A stretch of DNA of 64,000 nt from Micromonospora peucetia (lineage in GTDB: Bacteria; Actinomycetota; Actinomycetes; Mycobacteriales; Micromonosporaceae), in assembly GCF_900091625.1 (NCBI RefSeq), contig NZ_FMIC01000002.1:3658001-3722000 (forward strand). The letters run 5' to 3'. Shown here piece by piece: positions 33,976 through 42,365 of this stretch; the stretch's first letter is position 1; each line of letters opens with the position of its first letter. The position numbers and the translations under genes are program-made. A model generated the notes under the pieces. That model had not been told where the DNA came from. It saw only the letters and a list, made by a program, of their open reading frames with translations, and made no database searches.

Positions 33976-35712
33976 ATGGGCCGCGTGTCGACTACTCCGC
34001 GACGTGCCGGCGTCGCGCTCGCCGTCCTGACCGCGCTGCTCGTCTCCGGGTGCTCCGGGCCGACGGACCGCAGGCCCGACCCGGCGCCGACGAGCCCGGC
34101 CGCCCCGGCGGCCACCCCGACACCCGGTGCGAGCCTCCCCGGCGCCGACCCCGCCGCCCGCGCCGCCGCCCTCGTCGCCACGCTCGCCGACGAGGACCTC
34201 GTCGGCCAGGTGCTGATGCCGTACGCCTACGGCGACGCGGCCACCAGGGTGTCGCCCGGCTCGGCGGCCGGCAACCAGGCGCTGGCCGGGGTGGACACGC
34301 CCGCCCAGATGGTCGAGAAGTACCGGCTCGGCGGGCTGATCCTGGTCGGCTTCAGCGCCGACGACCCCACGAAGGGCAACCAGGAGACGACCAATGTCGA
34401 CAACCCGAAGCAGGTACGCGCGCTGACCGACGGCCTGCGCGAGGCCGCCGGCCGGCTGCCCGCCAAACAGGCGCCCTTCCTGATCGGCACCGACCAGGAG
34501 TACGGCGTGGTCACCCGGATCACCGACGGGGTGACCCTGCTGCCCAGCGCCCTCGCCGCCGGCGCGGCCGGGAAGCCCGAGCTGACCGAGGCCGCGTGGC
34601 GGGCTGCCGGCAACGAACTCGCCGCGATGGGGATCAACCTCGACTTCGCCCCCGTCGCCGACGTGCTCGCCACCCGCAGCACCGTGATCGGCTCCCGGTC
34701 GTACGGGGCGGATCCGAAGGCGGCGGCGGGGCAGGTCGCGGGCGCGGTCCGCGGGTTGCAGGCCGCCGGCGTGGCGGCCACCGTCAAGCACTTCCCGGGG
34801 CACGGGCACAGCGCCGCCGACTCGCACGAGGGCCTGCCGGTGCTCGACCAGCCCCGCAAGACGCTGGAGACCGCGGCGTGGCCGCCCTTCTCCGCCGGCA
34901 TCGACGCCGGTGCGATGGCCGTGATGTCGGCTCACCTCGACGCGCGGTCGGTGGACCCGGGCACCGCGGCGACCTTCTCGCACAAGTTGCTCACCGGCGT
35001 GCTCCGCGGCCAGCTCGGCTTCCAGGGCGTGGTGATCACCGACGGGATGAACATGCCCCCGGCCAAGCGCTGGTCGCCGGGGGAGGCCGCTGTGCGCGCG
35101 CTGAAGGCGGGCAACGATCTCATCCTGATGCCGCCGAACGTCGGTCAGGCGTACGACGGGCTGCTCGCCGCGCTGCGCGACGGCTCGCTGCCCCGGGCCC
35201 GCCTCGTCGACGCCGCGACCCGGGTGTCGACCATGAAGTTCAAGCTGGCCGACCGGTCCGCCCCCGAGCTGTCCACGCTGGGCGGTCCGGCGCACCGCAA
35301 GGCAGCGGAGGATCTGGCCGCGGCGGCGGTGACGGTGCTGCGTGGCGCCTGCGGCGGCGGGGTCCGGGGTCCGGTGACCGTGACCGCCTCCGGTGGGCGG
35401 GACCACACCCGGGCGGCGCTGACCGAGGCGCTCAAGGCGGCCGGGGTCAAGGTGGCGGCCGGCGGCACGGTGGTACACCTCGTCGGGTACGGCGACGGCG
35501 ACGGCGACCTGCGCGCCGACGCCGCCGTCACGGTCGCCATGGACACGCCGTACGTGCTGGCGAAGGCGAAGTCACCGACCCTGCTGGCGACCTACTCGTC
35601 CAGCCAGGCGTCGATGACCGCCCTCGCCGGGGTGCTGGCCGGCAAGGTGCGCCCGGGTGGCCGGTCCCCGGTGCCGGTGACCGGCCTGCCCGCCACGACC
35701 TGCGGCGCCTGA
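33976..35712 (+). CDS. GH3 beta-N-acetylhexosaminidase-like lipoprotein
   Basis: 578 residues. The signal sequence ends in a lipobox (ALLVSGCSG) with the modified Cys near 27, so it is anchored outside the membrane. After a Pro/Ala linker, the GH3 barrel (about 60-425) carries K271-HFPGHGHSAADSH, the flexible His-Asp acid/base loop typical of NagZ-type enzymes, and nucleophile D356 (VVITDGMNMP). The remaining 150 residues form an extra C-terminal domain. It probably removes N-acetylglucosamine from wall fragments. Confidence 0.87.
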   Translation: MGRVSTTPRRAGVALAVLTALLVSGCSGPTDRRPDPAPTSPAAPAATPTPGASLPGADPAARAAALVATLADEDLVGQVLMPYAYGDAATRVSPGSAAGNQALAGVDTPAQMVEKYRLGGLILVGFSADDPTKGNQETTNVDNPKQVRALTDGLREAAGRLPAKQAPFLIGTDQEYGVVTRITDGVTLLPSALAAGAAGKPELTEAAWRAAGNELAAMGINLDFAPVADVLATRSTVIGSRSYGADPKAAAGQVAGAVRGLQAAGVAATVKHFPGHGHSAADSHEGLPVLDQPRKTLETAAWPPFSAGIDAGAMAVMSAHLDARSVDPGTAATFSHKLLTGVLRGQLGFQGVVITDGMNMPPAKRWSPGEAAVRALKAGNDLILMPPNVGQAYDGLLAALRDGSLPRARLVDAATRVSTMKFKLADRSAPELSTLGGPAHRKAAEDLAAAAVTVLRGACGGGVRGPVTVTASGGRDHTRAALTEALKAAGVKVAAGGTVVHLVGYGDGDGDLRADAAVTVAMDTPYVLAKAKSPTLLATYSSSQASMTALAGVLAGKVRPGGRSPVPVTGLPATTCGA

Positions 35713-35762
35713 CCCGGGCCGCGCTGATCTGGATCGTCGGCGCCATCGCCGGGCGCCCGTCG

Positions 35763-36434
35763 TCACCCGGCGTCCGCGAGCCCCCGCGTCGCCAGCCGGT
35801 ACGCCGGCAGCACGTCGGTCCGTTCGGTGATCAGACCCTCGTTCACCGTGAACACCAGCGTCTGCCCCTCCGCCTGGACGGCCAGCGCCCAGCCGCGCGA
35901 CTCCTCGTCGGTGAGTGTGCTGGTGGCCAGCCAGGTGACCTCCGTGGCGTCGAAGGCACCGGCCCGGACGTCCCTGAACTGCTGACCGCTGATCTTGTCC
36001 TCGGTGCCGGCGACGAACGCCTCCAGCGCGGTCCGGGGGGCGACGGTCGGCTGGTCGGTCGCCCACACCCGCAGGAAGCCGCCGCCGCTGGACCGCCCGT
36101 CCACCTCGCAGCGGACGGTGGTGCCGCCCCGCTTGGTGAGCGCCTCCCCGAGCAGCTCCGCCAGCTCACCGGCGGGGACCTCGACGGCCTTCGCCTTCCA
36201 GCCCTTGGCCAGGGGGAACGAGACCGGCAGCGGGCACGGCGTCCCCGCACCGCCCGCCGTGTCGTTGCCCGCCGCCTCGGCGGCCACCTCGTCGTACCAG
36301 GGCTCGCCCGCGGCCTCCGGCGCCGGCCTGCCGGTCGCCTGGCCGGCGCCGGTGTCCTCGGCGCACCCGCCGAGCAGTCCGATGGTGAGCGCCGCGAGCA
36401 CGGCGGCGCGGGTATGACGTTCCATGGTGTCCAT
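35763..36434 (-). CDS. putative lipoprotein
   Basis: 223 residues. The lipobox IGLLGGCAED puts the acylated Cys near residue 24. The mature domain contains two further Cys (TPCPLPVSF, TVRCEVDG) that may pair, and alternating strands typical of a small beta-rich extracytoplasmic domain. No known family is recognised. It converges on the GH3 gene with a 50-base gap. Confidence 0.7.
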   Translation of the reverse strand: MDTMERHTRAAVLAALTIGLLGGCAEDTGAGQATGRPAPEAAGEPWYDEVAAEAAGNDTAGGAGTPCPLPVSFPLAKGWKAKAVEVPAGELAELLGEALTKRGGTTVRCEVDGRSSGGGFLRVWATDQPTVAPRTALEAFVAGTEDKISGQQFRDVRAGAFDATEVTWLATSTLTDEESRGWALAVQAEGQTLVFTVNEGLITERTDVLPAYRLATRGLADAG

Positions 36435-36631
36435 TCCCCGTTGACGATGAGAGTCGGCCCATCAAAGCGACACGGACAGGCGACGTCAAACCGGCTGATC
36501 CACCGGGCCGCGCGCAGGGCGGTGCGGGCCACCCCACCGTTGGCACGACGGGTGTCAGCAGCCCCCGGCCCAGGAGAGTCGGCCGGAAACCGGGTCGCGT
36601 TCGTCCGTCCCGTCTGACACCCTCGGCGCCC

Positions 36632-36850
36632 ATGGGGACAGCAGAGGGTTTCGCGTACGTCGAGCGGTCGGACGGCACCGTGGCGATCACCCACCACGGC
36701 CGGGTGGCGGGCACCCTGCGTGGTGGCCGGGCGGCGGAGTTCCTCGCCGAGGTCGGCGACGACCCGCAGCTCGTGATGGCACGGTGGACCGGCAACTACC
36801 GCCGGGGCAACGAGCGGACCGCCCGCCAGCACCCCCGCAACCGGGGCTGA
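36632..36850 (+). CDS. small hypothetical protein
   Basis: 72 residues starting ATG. The first part is a beta hairpin-like sequence (FAYVERSDGTVAITHHGRVA) followed by a short helix and an Arg-rich tail (TGNYRRGNERTARQH). Codon use is normal for the genome and a strong terminator follows the stop by seven bases. Function unknown. Confidence 0.65.
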   Translation: MGTAEGFAYVERSDGTVAITHHGRVAGTLRGGRAAEFLAEVGDDPQLVMARWTGNYRRGNERTARQHPRNRG

Positions 36851-36857
36851 GCGACGC

Positions 36858-36894
36858 GGAAGGGCCCGCGCTCGGTGTGAGCGCGGGCCCTTCC
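36858..36894. terminator. strong bidirectional terminator
   Basis: A perfect 16-bp stem (GGAAGGGCCCGCGCTC and complement) with a five-base loop GGTGT, at the end of the small gene and of the fatty-acid operon. Confidence 0.88.
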
Positions 36895-36951
36895 GGCGGT
36901 ACGTCCGGCCCTCAGCGGCCCGACCGGTTCTTCCTCGAAGCGGTGGCTGTC

Positions 36952-38379
36952 CTACAGGGGGATGTTGCCGTGGGCGCCCCGGGCTGCGGGGGCGGCGGCG
37001 AGAGCCTCGGCGATGCGGCGTCGGGTCTCGGTGGGGGTGATGACATCGTCGACGACGCCGATCTCGAGGGCGCGGTTGACGCCGCCGGCGACGCGGGTCT
37101 GTTCCTCGATGAGCTGTGCGCGTAGGGCCTCGCGGTCTTCGGCGGGGACGGCGGCGAGTTTCTTGCGGTGCAGGATGTTGACCGCGGCGCTGGCGCCCAT
37201 GACGGCGACCTCGGCGTTGGGCCAGGCGAACACTGCGGTGGCCCCCAGGGAGCGGGAGTTCATCGCGATGTACGCCCCGCCGTAGGCCTTGCGGGTGACG
37301 AGGGTGACGCGGGGCACGACGGCTTCGGCGAAGGCGTGCAGGAGTTTCGCGCCGCGGCGTACGACGCCGTCCCATTCCTGGCCGAGGCCGGGCAGGTAGC
37401 CGGGCACATCGACCAGGACGATCAGCGGCACGCCGAGGGAATCACACATGCGTACGAACCGGGCCGCCTTCTCGGCGCTGGAGGCGTCCAGACAGCCGCC
37501 CAGCCGCAGCGGGTTGTTCGCGATGACCCCGACGGTGCGGCCGGCGAAACGACCCAGGGTGGTCACGACATTCGGCGCCCACTTGGCGTGCAACTCCACC
37601 CCGGGGGCGTCCAGCAGCGCCTTGACCACCGGCTTGACGTCGTAGGCCCGGTTCGTCTCGGCCGGCATCTTCGCCGTCAGGTCGTGCCCACCCTCGTCCT
37701 GGGCGGACACGTCGTCGGGCGACAGGCGCCCCTGCCGACCGAGCAGCGCGGCGAGTTTGCGTGTCTCGGCCAGCGCCGTCTCGTCGTCGGCGCAGGTCAC
37801 GTGGACCACGCCGGAGCGGCGGCCGTGCGGCTCCGGCCCACCCAGGCGGGCCATGTCGACCTGCTCACCGGTGACGCTACGTACCACCTCCGGACCGGTC
37901 ACGAAGATCCGACCGGCGCCACTCATCACCACGATGTCGGTCAACGCCGGCCCGTACGCCGCGCCGCCCGCCGCGGGACCCAGCACCGTGGAGATCTGCG
38001 GCACCCGCCCCGACGCGCGCACCATCGCCGCGAACACCTGACCCACCGCGTCCAGGGCGACCACACCCTCGGCCAGCCGCGCCCCGCCCGAGTGCCACAA
38101 CCCCACCACCGGCACCCGCTCCCGCACGGCGGTGTCGATCGCGTCCACGACGTGCCGGCACCCCTCGGTGCCCATCGCCCCGCCCATCCGCGTCGCGTCC
38201 GTGGCGTACGCGACCACGGGCGAGCCCTCGATCTCACCCCGGGCCCACAACACGCCCGAGGTGTCCCGCGGCACCGAGAGCCGCAACGAACCCGCGTCGA
38301 ACAACGCCCGGAGCCGCACCTCCGGATCCCGATGGTCCACGACGGAAGATGCGTCCACGCCAACGGCGGTGGTGGTCAC
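36952..38379 (-). CDS. accD: acyl-CoA carboxylase carboxyltransferase (beta) subunit
   Basis: 475 residues from the GTG at 38379, five bases after GGAGG; the TTG frame extension is not needed. Both crotonase-like halves are present: an N-terminal half with HSGGARLAEGV and GPAAGGAAYGPALTD, and a C-terminal half with VDVPGYLPGLGQEWDG, RKAYGGAYIAMNS and WPNAEVAVMGA. It moves CO2 from biotin to acetyl- or propionyl-CoA, making malonyl- or methylmalonyl-CoA. Its place as last gene of the FAS-II operon suggests supply of malonyl-CoA to FabD. The biotin carboxylase subunit is elsewhere. Confidence 0.92.
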   Translation of the reverse strand: MTTTAVGVDASSVVDHRDPEVRLRALFDAGSLRLSVPRDTSGVLWARGEIEGSPVVAYATDATRMGGAMGTEGCRHVVDAIDTAVRERVPVVGLWHSGGARLAEGVVALDAVGQVFAAMVRASGRVPQISTVLGPAAGGAAYGPALTDIVVMSGAGRIFVTGPEVVRSVTGEQVDMARLGGPEPHGRRSGVVHVTCADDETALAETRKLAALLGRQGRLSPDDVSAQDEGGHDLTAKMPAETNRAYDVKPVVKALLDAPGVELHAKWAPNVVTTLGRFAGRTVGVIANNPLRLGGCLDASSAEKAARFVRMCDSLGVPLIVLVDVPGYLPGLGQEWDGVVRRGAKLLHAFAEAVVPRVTLVTRKAYGGAYIAMNSRSLGATAVFAWPNAEVAVMGASAAVNILHRKKLAAVPAEDREALRAQLIEEQTRVAGGVNRALEIGVVDDVITPTETRRRIAEALAAAPAARGAHGNIPL

Positions 38380-38401
38380 GTGAGCCTCCAAGGCTGTGGT
38401 C

Positions 38402-39628
38402 TCAGGCCCGCGTGAAGACGAGAGCCACGTTGTGTCCGCCGAAGCCGAACGAGTTGTTCAGGGCAGCGGGAATGTCCATGTGGCGTGGCTCGTTGGTGGC
38501 CACGTCCAGGGTCAGCCCGTCGTCCGGGTCGTCCAGGTTGATGGTCGGCGGTACGACGCTGTCGCGGATCGCCAGGATGGTGAGGATGGACTCCAGCGCG
38601 CCCGCCGCGCCCAGCAGGTGACCGGACATCGACTTGGTCGAGGTCAGCACCGGGTGGTCGCCCAGCGCCGCCCGCAGCGCGGTGATCTCGGCCACGTCAC
38701 CGACGGGGGTCGAGGTGGCGTGCGCGTTGACGTGCACGATGTCCAGTCTGTCGACGTCCGCGTCCGCGATCGCCTTCGAGATTGCCCGGATCGCGCCCTC
38801 GCCCTCCGGGTGCGGCTGGACGATGTCGTAGCCGTCGGAGGTGAGGCCGGCGCCGGCCAGCCGGGCGTAGACCCGGGCGCCCCGGGCTGCGGCATGCTCC
38901 GCCCGCTCCAGCACCACGATCCCCGCGCCCTCGCCGAGCACGAAGCCGTCGCGGCCCTTGTCCCACGGGCGGGAGGCCCGCTCCGGCTCGTCGTTGCGGG
39001 TCGACATCGCCCGCATCGAACTGAACCCGGCGATCGGCAGCTGGTGGATGACCGCCTCGGTGCCGCCGGCCACCACCACGTCGGCCCGGCCGGCGCGGAT
39101 CATGTCCATGCCGAGCGCGATCGCCTCCGCGCCGGTCGCGCAGGCGCTGGCCACCGAGTGGACCCCCGCCTTCGCGCCCAGCTCCAGCCCCACCCAGGCG
39201 GCGGGCCCGTTGGGCATCAGCATCGGGATGGTGTGCGGGGAGACCCGCCGCGGGCCGGACGCCTCCAGGATGTCGTCCTGGGCGAGCAGGGTCAGCGCGC
39301 CGCCGATGCCGGAACCGACGCTGACGCCCAGCCGCTCCGGGTCCAGCCCGGAGTCGGCCAGGCCGGCGTCGGCCCAGGCCTGGTGCGCCGCGATGATCGC
39401 GATCGCCTCGGAACGGTCCAGCCGACGCAGCTTGACCCGGTCGAGCAGGCCGGACGGTTCGACCGCGAGCTTGGCGGCGATCCGGACCGGCAGTTGCGCG
39501 GCCCACTCCTGGGTGAGCGCACTCACCCCGGAGCGGCCGGCGATCATGGCGTGCCAGGTCGACGCGACGTCCCCGCCCAGCGGGGTGGTCGCGCCGAGCC
39601 CGGTGACGACGACGTCGGTGTGAGCCAT
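38402..39628 (-). CDS. fabF: beta-ketoacyl-ACP synthase II
   Basis: 408 residues. The catalytic triad is C163 (SVASACATGAEA), H303 (NAHATSTPVGD) and H337 (SMSGHLLGAAG), at nearly the same spacing as in E. coli FabF. The enzyme condenses malonyl-ACP with growing acyl-ACP. It starts two bases after the acpP stop, so the genes are tightly coupled; the accD start lies 22 bases after its stop. Confidence 0.95.
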   Translation of the reverse strand: MAHTDVVVTGLGATTPLGGDVASTWHAMIAGRSGVSALTQEWAAQLPVRIAAKLAVEPSGLLDRVKLRRLDRSEAIAIIAAHQAWADAGLADSGLDPERLGVSVGSGIGGALTLLAQDDILEASGPRRVSPHTIPMLMPNGPAAWVGLELGAKAGVHSVASACATGAEAIALGMDMIRAGRADVVVAGGTEAVIHQLPIAGFSSMRAMSTRNDEPERASRPWDKGRDGFVLGEGAGIVVLERAEHAAARGARVYARLAGAGLTSDGYDIVQPHPEGEGAIRAISKAIADADVDRLDIVHVNAHATSTPVGDVAEITALRAALGDHPVLTSTKSMSGHLLGAAGALESILTILAIRDSVVPPTINLDDPDDGLTLDVATNEPRHMDIPAALNNSFGFGGHNVALVFTRA

Positions 39629-39630
39629 GA

Positions 39631-39870
39631 TCAGGACTGCGCCTCGATGTAGCTGACGGCGTCCCCGACGGTCTTCAGGTTCTGCACCTCGTTGTCCGGG
39701 ATCTTGACGCCGAACTTCTCCTCGGCCGCAACCACGACCTCCACCATGGAGAGCGAGTCGACGTCCAGGTCGTCGGTGAAGGACTTCCCCTCGGCCACGT
39801 CGTCCGGGCTCACCCCGGCAACCTCTTCGAGGATCTCGGCGAGGCCGGCGGTGATCTCGTCACGGGTCAT
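39631..39870 (-). CDS. acpP: acyl carrier protein
   Basis: 79 residues, acidic and helical. Phosphopantetheine attaches to S39 in LDVDSLSMVEVV. Downstream E/D-rich helices (EKFGVKIPDNEV) are typical. It carries the acyl chain among FabH, FabF and the other FAS-II enzymes. It sits between fabH and fabF, as in other actinomycete FAS-II operons. Confidence 0.96.
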   Translation of the reverse strand: MTRDEITAGLAEILEEVAGVSPDDVAEGKSFTDDLDVDSLSMVEVVVAAEEKFGVKIPDNEVQNLKTVGDAVSYIEAQS

Positions 39871-39954
39871 TGCGGTTGGTTCCTCTCATCGATGGATCAT
39901 TCGACGGCCGACGACTTCGGCCGTCACTCTCCGGCGCGGCGGCCGGAGGGGCTT

Positions 39955-40899
39955 TCAGGGACAGCGGACGACCTGACCGGCATAGGTCAGGCCGCCGCCG
40001 AAGCCGAAGAGCAGCACCGGGGCGCCGGACGGCACCTCCCGCCGCTCGACCAGCTTGGACAGGGCCAGTGGCACGCTCGCCGCCGACGTGTTGCCGGACT
40101 CGACGATGTCCTTGGCGATGATCGCGTTCGGGATGCCGAGCCGCTTGACGATGCCGTCGATGATCCGGGAGTTGGCCTGGTGCGGCACGAAGGCGGCCAG
40201 CTCCGACGGGTCCACGCCGGCGCGCTCGCACGCCTGCCGGGCCAGCGGCGCCAGCTCCGTGGTGGCCCAGCGGAAGACCGACTGCCCCTCCTGCTGGATG
40301 TACGGGCGCCAGCCCTCGATGCGTACCGCGTCGCCCCGCTCCGGCACCGAGCCCCAGACCACCGGGCCGACACCGGCGGGCTCGCCGTCGGCGACGGCCG
40401 ACACCACGGCGGCGCCGGCGCCGTCGGCGAAGATGATGCAGGTGGAGCGGTCCGTCCAGTCGACGATGTCGGAGAGCTTCTCGGCGCCGATGACCAGGGC
40501 GTGGCGCGAGGCGCCGGCCCGGATGGCGTGGTCCACGGTGCCCAGCGCGTACGCGAAGCCGGAGCACGCCGTGTTGAGGTCGAACGCCCCGGGCGCGGTG
40601 ATGCCGAGCTTGGCGGCGACCCGGCAGGCCACGTTCGGGCTGCGGTCGGCGGAGCTGCACGTCGCCACCACGACCAGGTCGATGTCGGCGGCGGTGAGCC
40701 CCGAGTTGGCCAGCGCCTTGCCGGCGGCGGCGGCGGCCATGTCGGAGACCGTCTCGCCGTCGGCGATCCGCCGGGTGACGACGCCGACCCGGTCCCGGAT
40801 CCACTCGTCGCTGGTCTCGACCAACTGGGCGATGTCGTCGTTGGTGACCACCCGGGAGGGCTGGTAGTGCCCCAGCGCGACGATCCGGCTGCCGGTCAT
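39955..40899 (-). CDS. fabH: beta-ketoacyl-ACP synthase III
   Basis: 314 residues. The triad is C112 (NTACSGFAYAL), H240 (VPHQANSRI) and N270 (SGNTSAAS). FabH starts chains by condensing an acyl-CoA primer with malonyl-ACP, and its primer choice sets the branched-chain fatty acids of actinomycetes; the branched-chain dehydrogenase at 56 kb could supply such primers. The ATG is preceded by GAGAGGA and overlaps the stop of the repeat-derived frame upstream by four bases. Confidence 0.95.
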   Translation of the reverse strand: MTGSRIVALGHYQPSRVVTNDDIAQLVETSDEWIRDRVGVVTRRIADGETVSDMAAAAAGKALANSGLTAADIDLVVVATCSSADRSPNVACRVAAKLGITAPGAFDLNTACSGFAYALGTVDHAIRAGASRHALVIGAEKLSDIVDWTDRSTCIIFADGAGAAVVSAVADGEPAGVGPVVWGSVPERGDAVRIEGWRPYIQQEGQSVFRWATTELAPLARQACERAGVDPSELAAFVPHQANSRIIDGIVKRLGIPNAIIAKDIVESGNTSAASVPLALSKLVERREVPSGAPVLLFGFGGGLTYAGQVVRCP

Positions 40900-41081
40900 C
40901 GGAGCTGTCCTCTCGTTCGCGACTGCGGGACTCGCAAACCCGGCTCATTCCTCGCGCTCACGGGGCTGCCTTTCGTTCGCGACTGCGGGACTCGCAAACC
41001 CGGCTCATTCCTCGCGCTCACGGGGCTGCCTTTCGTTCGCGACTGCGGGACTCGCAAACCCGGCTCATTCCTCGCGCTCAC
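40896..41081 (-). CDS. repeat-derived 61-codon frame coupled to fabD and fabH
   Basis: The frame starts with GTG overlapping the fabD stop (GTGA) and stops overlapping the fabH ATG (ATGA). It encodes three near-identical 20-residue units (V/MSARNEPGLRVPQSRT, then KGSP), the last ending TRGQLR. The 60-bp DNA unit is a multiple of three and free of stops. No family is known and no evidence shows a stable protein. The four-base overlaps at both ends could at least keep ribosomes moving from fabD to fabH, so translation is plausible. Confidence 0.4.
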   Translation of the reverse strand: MSARNEPGLRVPQSRTKGSPVSARNEPGLRVPQSRTKGSPVSARNEPGLRVPQSRTRGQLR

Positions 41082-41084
41082 GGG
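40913..41084. repeat. three tandem 60-bp repeats between fabD and fabH
   Basis: Two exact 60-bp units (40913-40972 and 40973-41032) and a third of 52 bp (41033-41084), which includes the fabD stop codon. Each has the block GACTGCGGGACTCGCAAACC. They are direct and without spacers, so not CRISPR. A similar sequence seems scattered through Micromonospora intergenic DNA, from memory. Confidence 0.95.
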
Positions 41085-42247
41085 TTACCTCCGATGCGGA
41101 CGAGCGGTTGGCCCGGCGCGACCGGGTCGTCGTGGTGGGCGAGCCACTCGGTGAGCACGCCGCTGTCGTGTGCGGTCACCTCGACCGGGCCCTGCCGGGT
41201 GGCGACGTGGCCGACGACCTGGCCGGTGCGGAGCGTGTCGCCCTCGGCGAGGCCCTCCGCCGGCTCGAAGGTGCCGGCCGACGGGGCCACCACCACGCGG
41301 AAGTGCATGGTCGGCTCGTGGCTCGGCGCCATCCCGTGCCGGGCGATCAGGTCTCTGGCGGCCGGCAGGTCGTCGGGCGTGTTGAGGGTGACCACCTCGG
41401 GGGCGTCGGCCCCCTTGAGCTCCCGCTTCACCAGGCCCGCGAGAGTGCCGGCCGGGGGCAGCTCGATCACTCCGGTCACCCCGAGGTCGGCCAGGGTACG
41501 CATGCAGAGGTCCCAGCGCACCGGTGCGGTGACCTGGCGCACCAGGCGCTGCACCATGTCGCGCCCGTGGTTGACCGCGGCCCCGTCGAGGTTGGACAGC
41601 AGGATCCGGCCCGGGTCGCTCGGGGTGATCCCGGCAGCCACGGCGGCCAGCGCCGCCTCGGCGGGGGCCATGTACGGCGTGTGGAAGGCGCCGGCCACCT
41701 TCAGGCGGATCACCCGGGCCTTCGTCGGCGGCTCGGCGGCGAGCTTCTCCAGCCCCTCGACCGCGCCGGCGGCGACGAACTGGCCGGCGCCGTTGCGGTT
41801 GGCCGGGTGCAGCCCGTGCGTGGCGATCGAGGCGAGCACCTCGTCCGGGTTCCCGCCCAGCACGGCGGCCATCCCGGTCGGCTCCAGCGCACAGGCCGCG
41901 GCCATCTCCCGGCCCCGTACGCCGGCCAGGGTGATCGCCGCCTCCGCCGGGAGCACCCCGGCGAGCGCCGCGGCGCCCAGCTCGCCCACGCTGTGGCCGA
42001 CGGTGAGCGTGACGTCGTACATCGGCAGGTGCTCGGCGGCGAGCAGCGCGGCGGCGACCAGCAGCGGCTGGGTCCGGGCGGTGTCCCTGATCTCGTCCGC
42101 GTCGGCCGCGGTGCCGAGGTGCACCAGGTCGACCCCGGCCAGCGCCGACCACCAACGCAGACGCGACTCAGCGCCGGTGAGGTCGAGCCAGGGAGTCAGG
42201 AAGCCGGGTTTCTGAGAACCCTGGCCGGGCGAAAGTACGGCGAGCAC
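41078..42247 (-). CDS. fabD: malonyl-CoA:ACP transacylase with an extra carrier-like domain
   Basis: 389 residues, about 75 longer than usual FabD. The transacylase domain (1-305) has GQGSQ at the start, nucleophile S86 (GHSVGELGAAA) and H189 (VAGAFHTPYM). From 315 to 388 comes a biotinyl/lipoyl-type beta barrel (VVVAPSAGTFEPAEGLAEGD, GHVATRQGPVEVTAHDSGVL, DPVAPGQPLVRIG). The hairpin that normally holds the modified lysine reads TRQG instead, so it cannot be biotinylated or lipoylated there. It loads malonyl groups onto AcpP. The start is GTG, nine bases after GGGAGAG. Confidence 0.92.
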   Translation of the reverse strand: MLAVLSPGQGSQKPGFLTPWLDLTGAESRLRWWSALAGVDLVHLGTAADADEIRDTARTQPLLVAAALLAAEHLPMYDVTLTVGHSVGELGAAALAGVLPAEAAITLAGVRGREMAAACALEPTGMAAVLGGNPDEVLASIATHGLHPANRNGAGQFVAAGAVEGLEKLAAEPPTKARVIRLKVAGAFHTPYMAPAEAALAAVAAGITPSDPGRILLSNLDGAAVNHGRDMVQRLVRQVTAPVRWDLCMRTLADLGVTGVIELPPAGTLAGLVKRELKGADAPEVVTLNTPDDLPAARDLIARHGMAPSHEPTMHFRVVVAPSAGTFEPAEGLAEGDTLRTGQVVGHVATRQGPVEVTAHDSGVLTEWLAHHDDPVAPGQPLVRIGGNP

Positions 42248-42313
42248 GTCTATGACTCTCCCGGATACGCGCGGGTAGCGCTGTGCGGCCCTCGACCAAA
42301 CCGCACTAGAACC

Positions 42314-42332
42314 TTTGGAGGAATCCTACAAA
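42314..42332. promoter_or_regulatory. palindrome upstream of fabD, candidate FasR operator
   Basis: TTTGGAGGAATCCTACAAA is palindromic apart from one mismatched pair and the centre. It lies in the AT-richest part of the 118 bases between fasR and fabD, 67 bases from the fabD start. In Streptomyces, FasR binds and activates the fabD promoter; equivalence here is inferred. Confidence 0.45.
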
Positions 42333-42365
42333 AATCGGCGGCGATCATCACCTGTGTGTGATGTT

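Noticed and set aside
33976..36617. 884-codon plus-strand frame overlapping the GH3 gene
   Set aside because: It reads a different frame; the GH3 lipoprotein frame has lipobox, KHFPGHG and the nucleophile loop.
40913..41084. possible CRISPR array
   Set aside because: The repeats are head to tail without unique spacers, and no cas gene is present.
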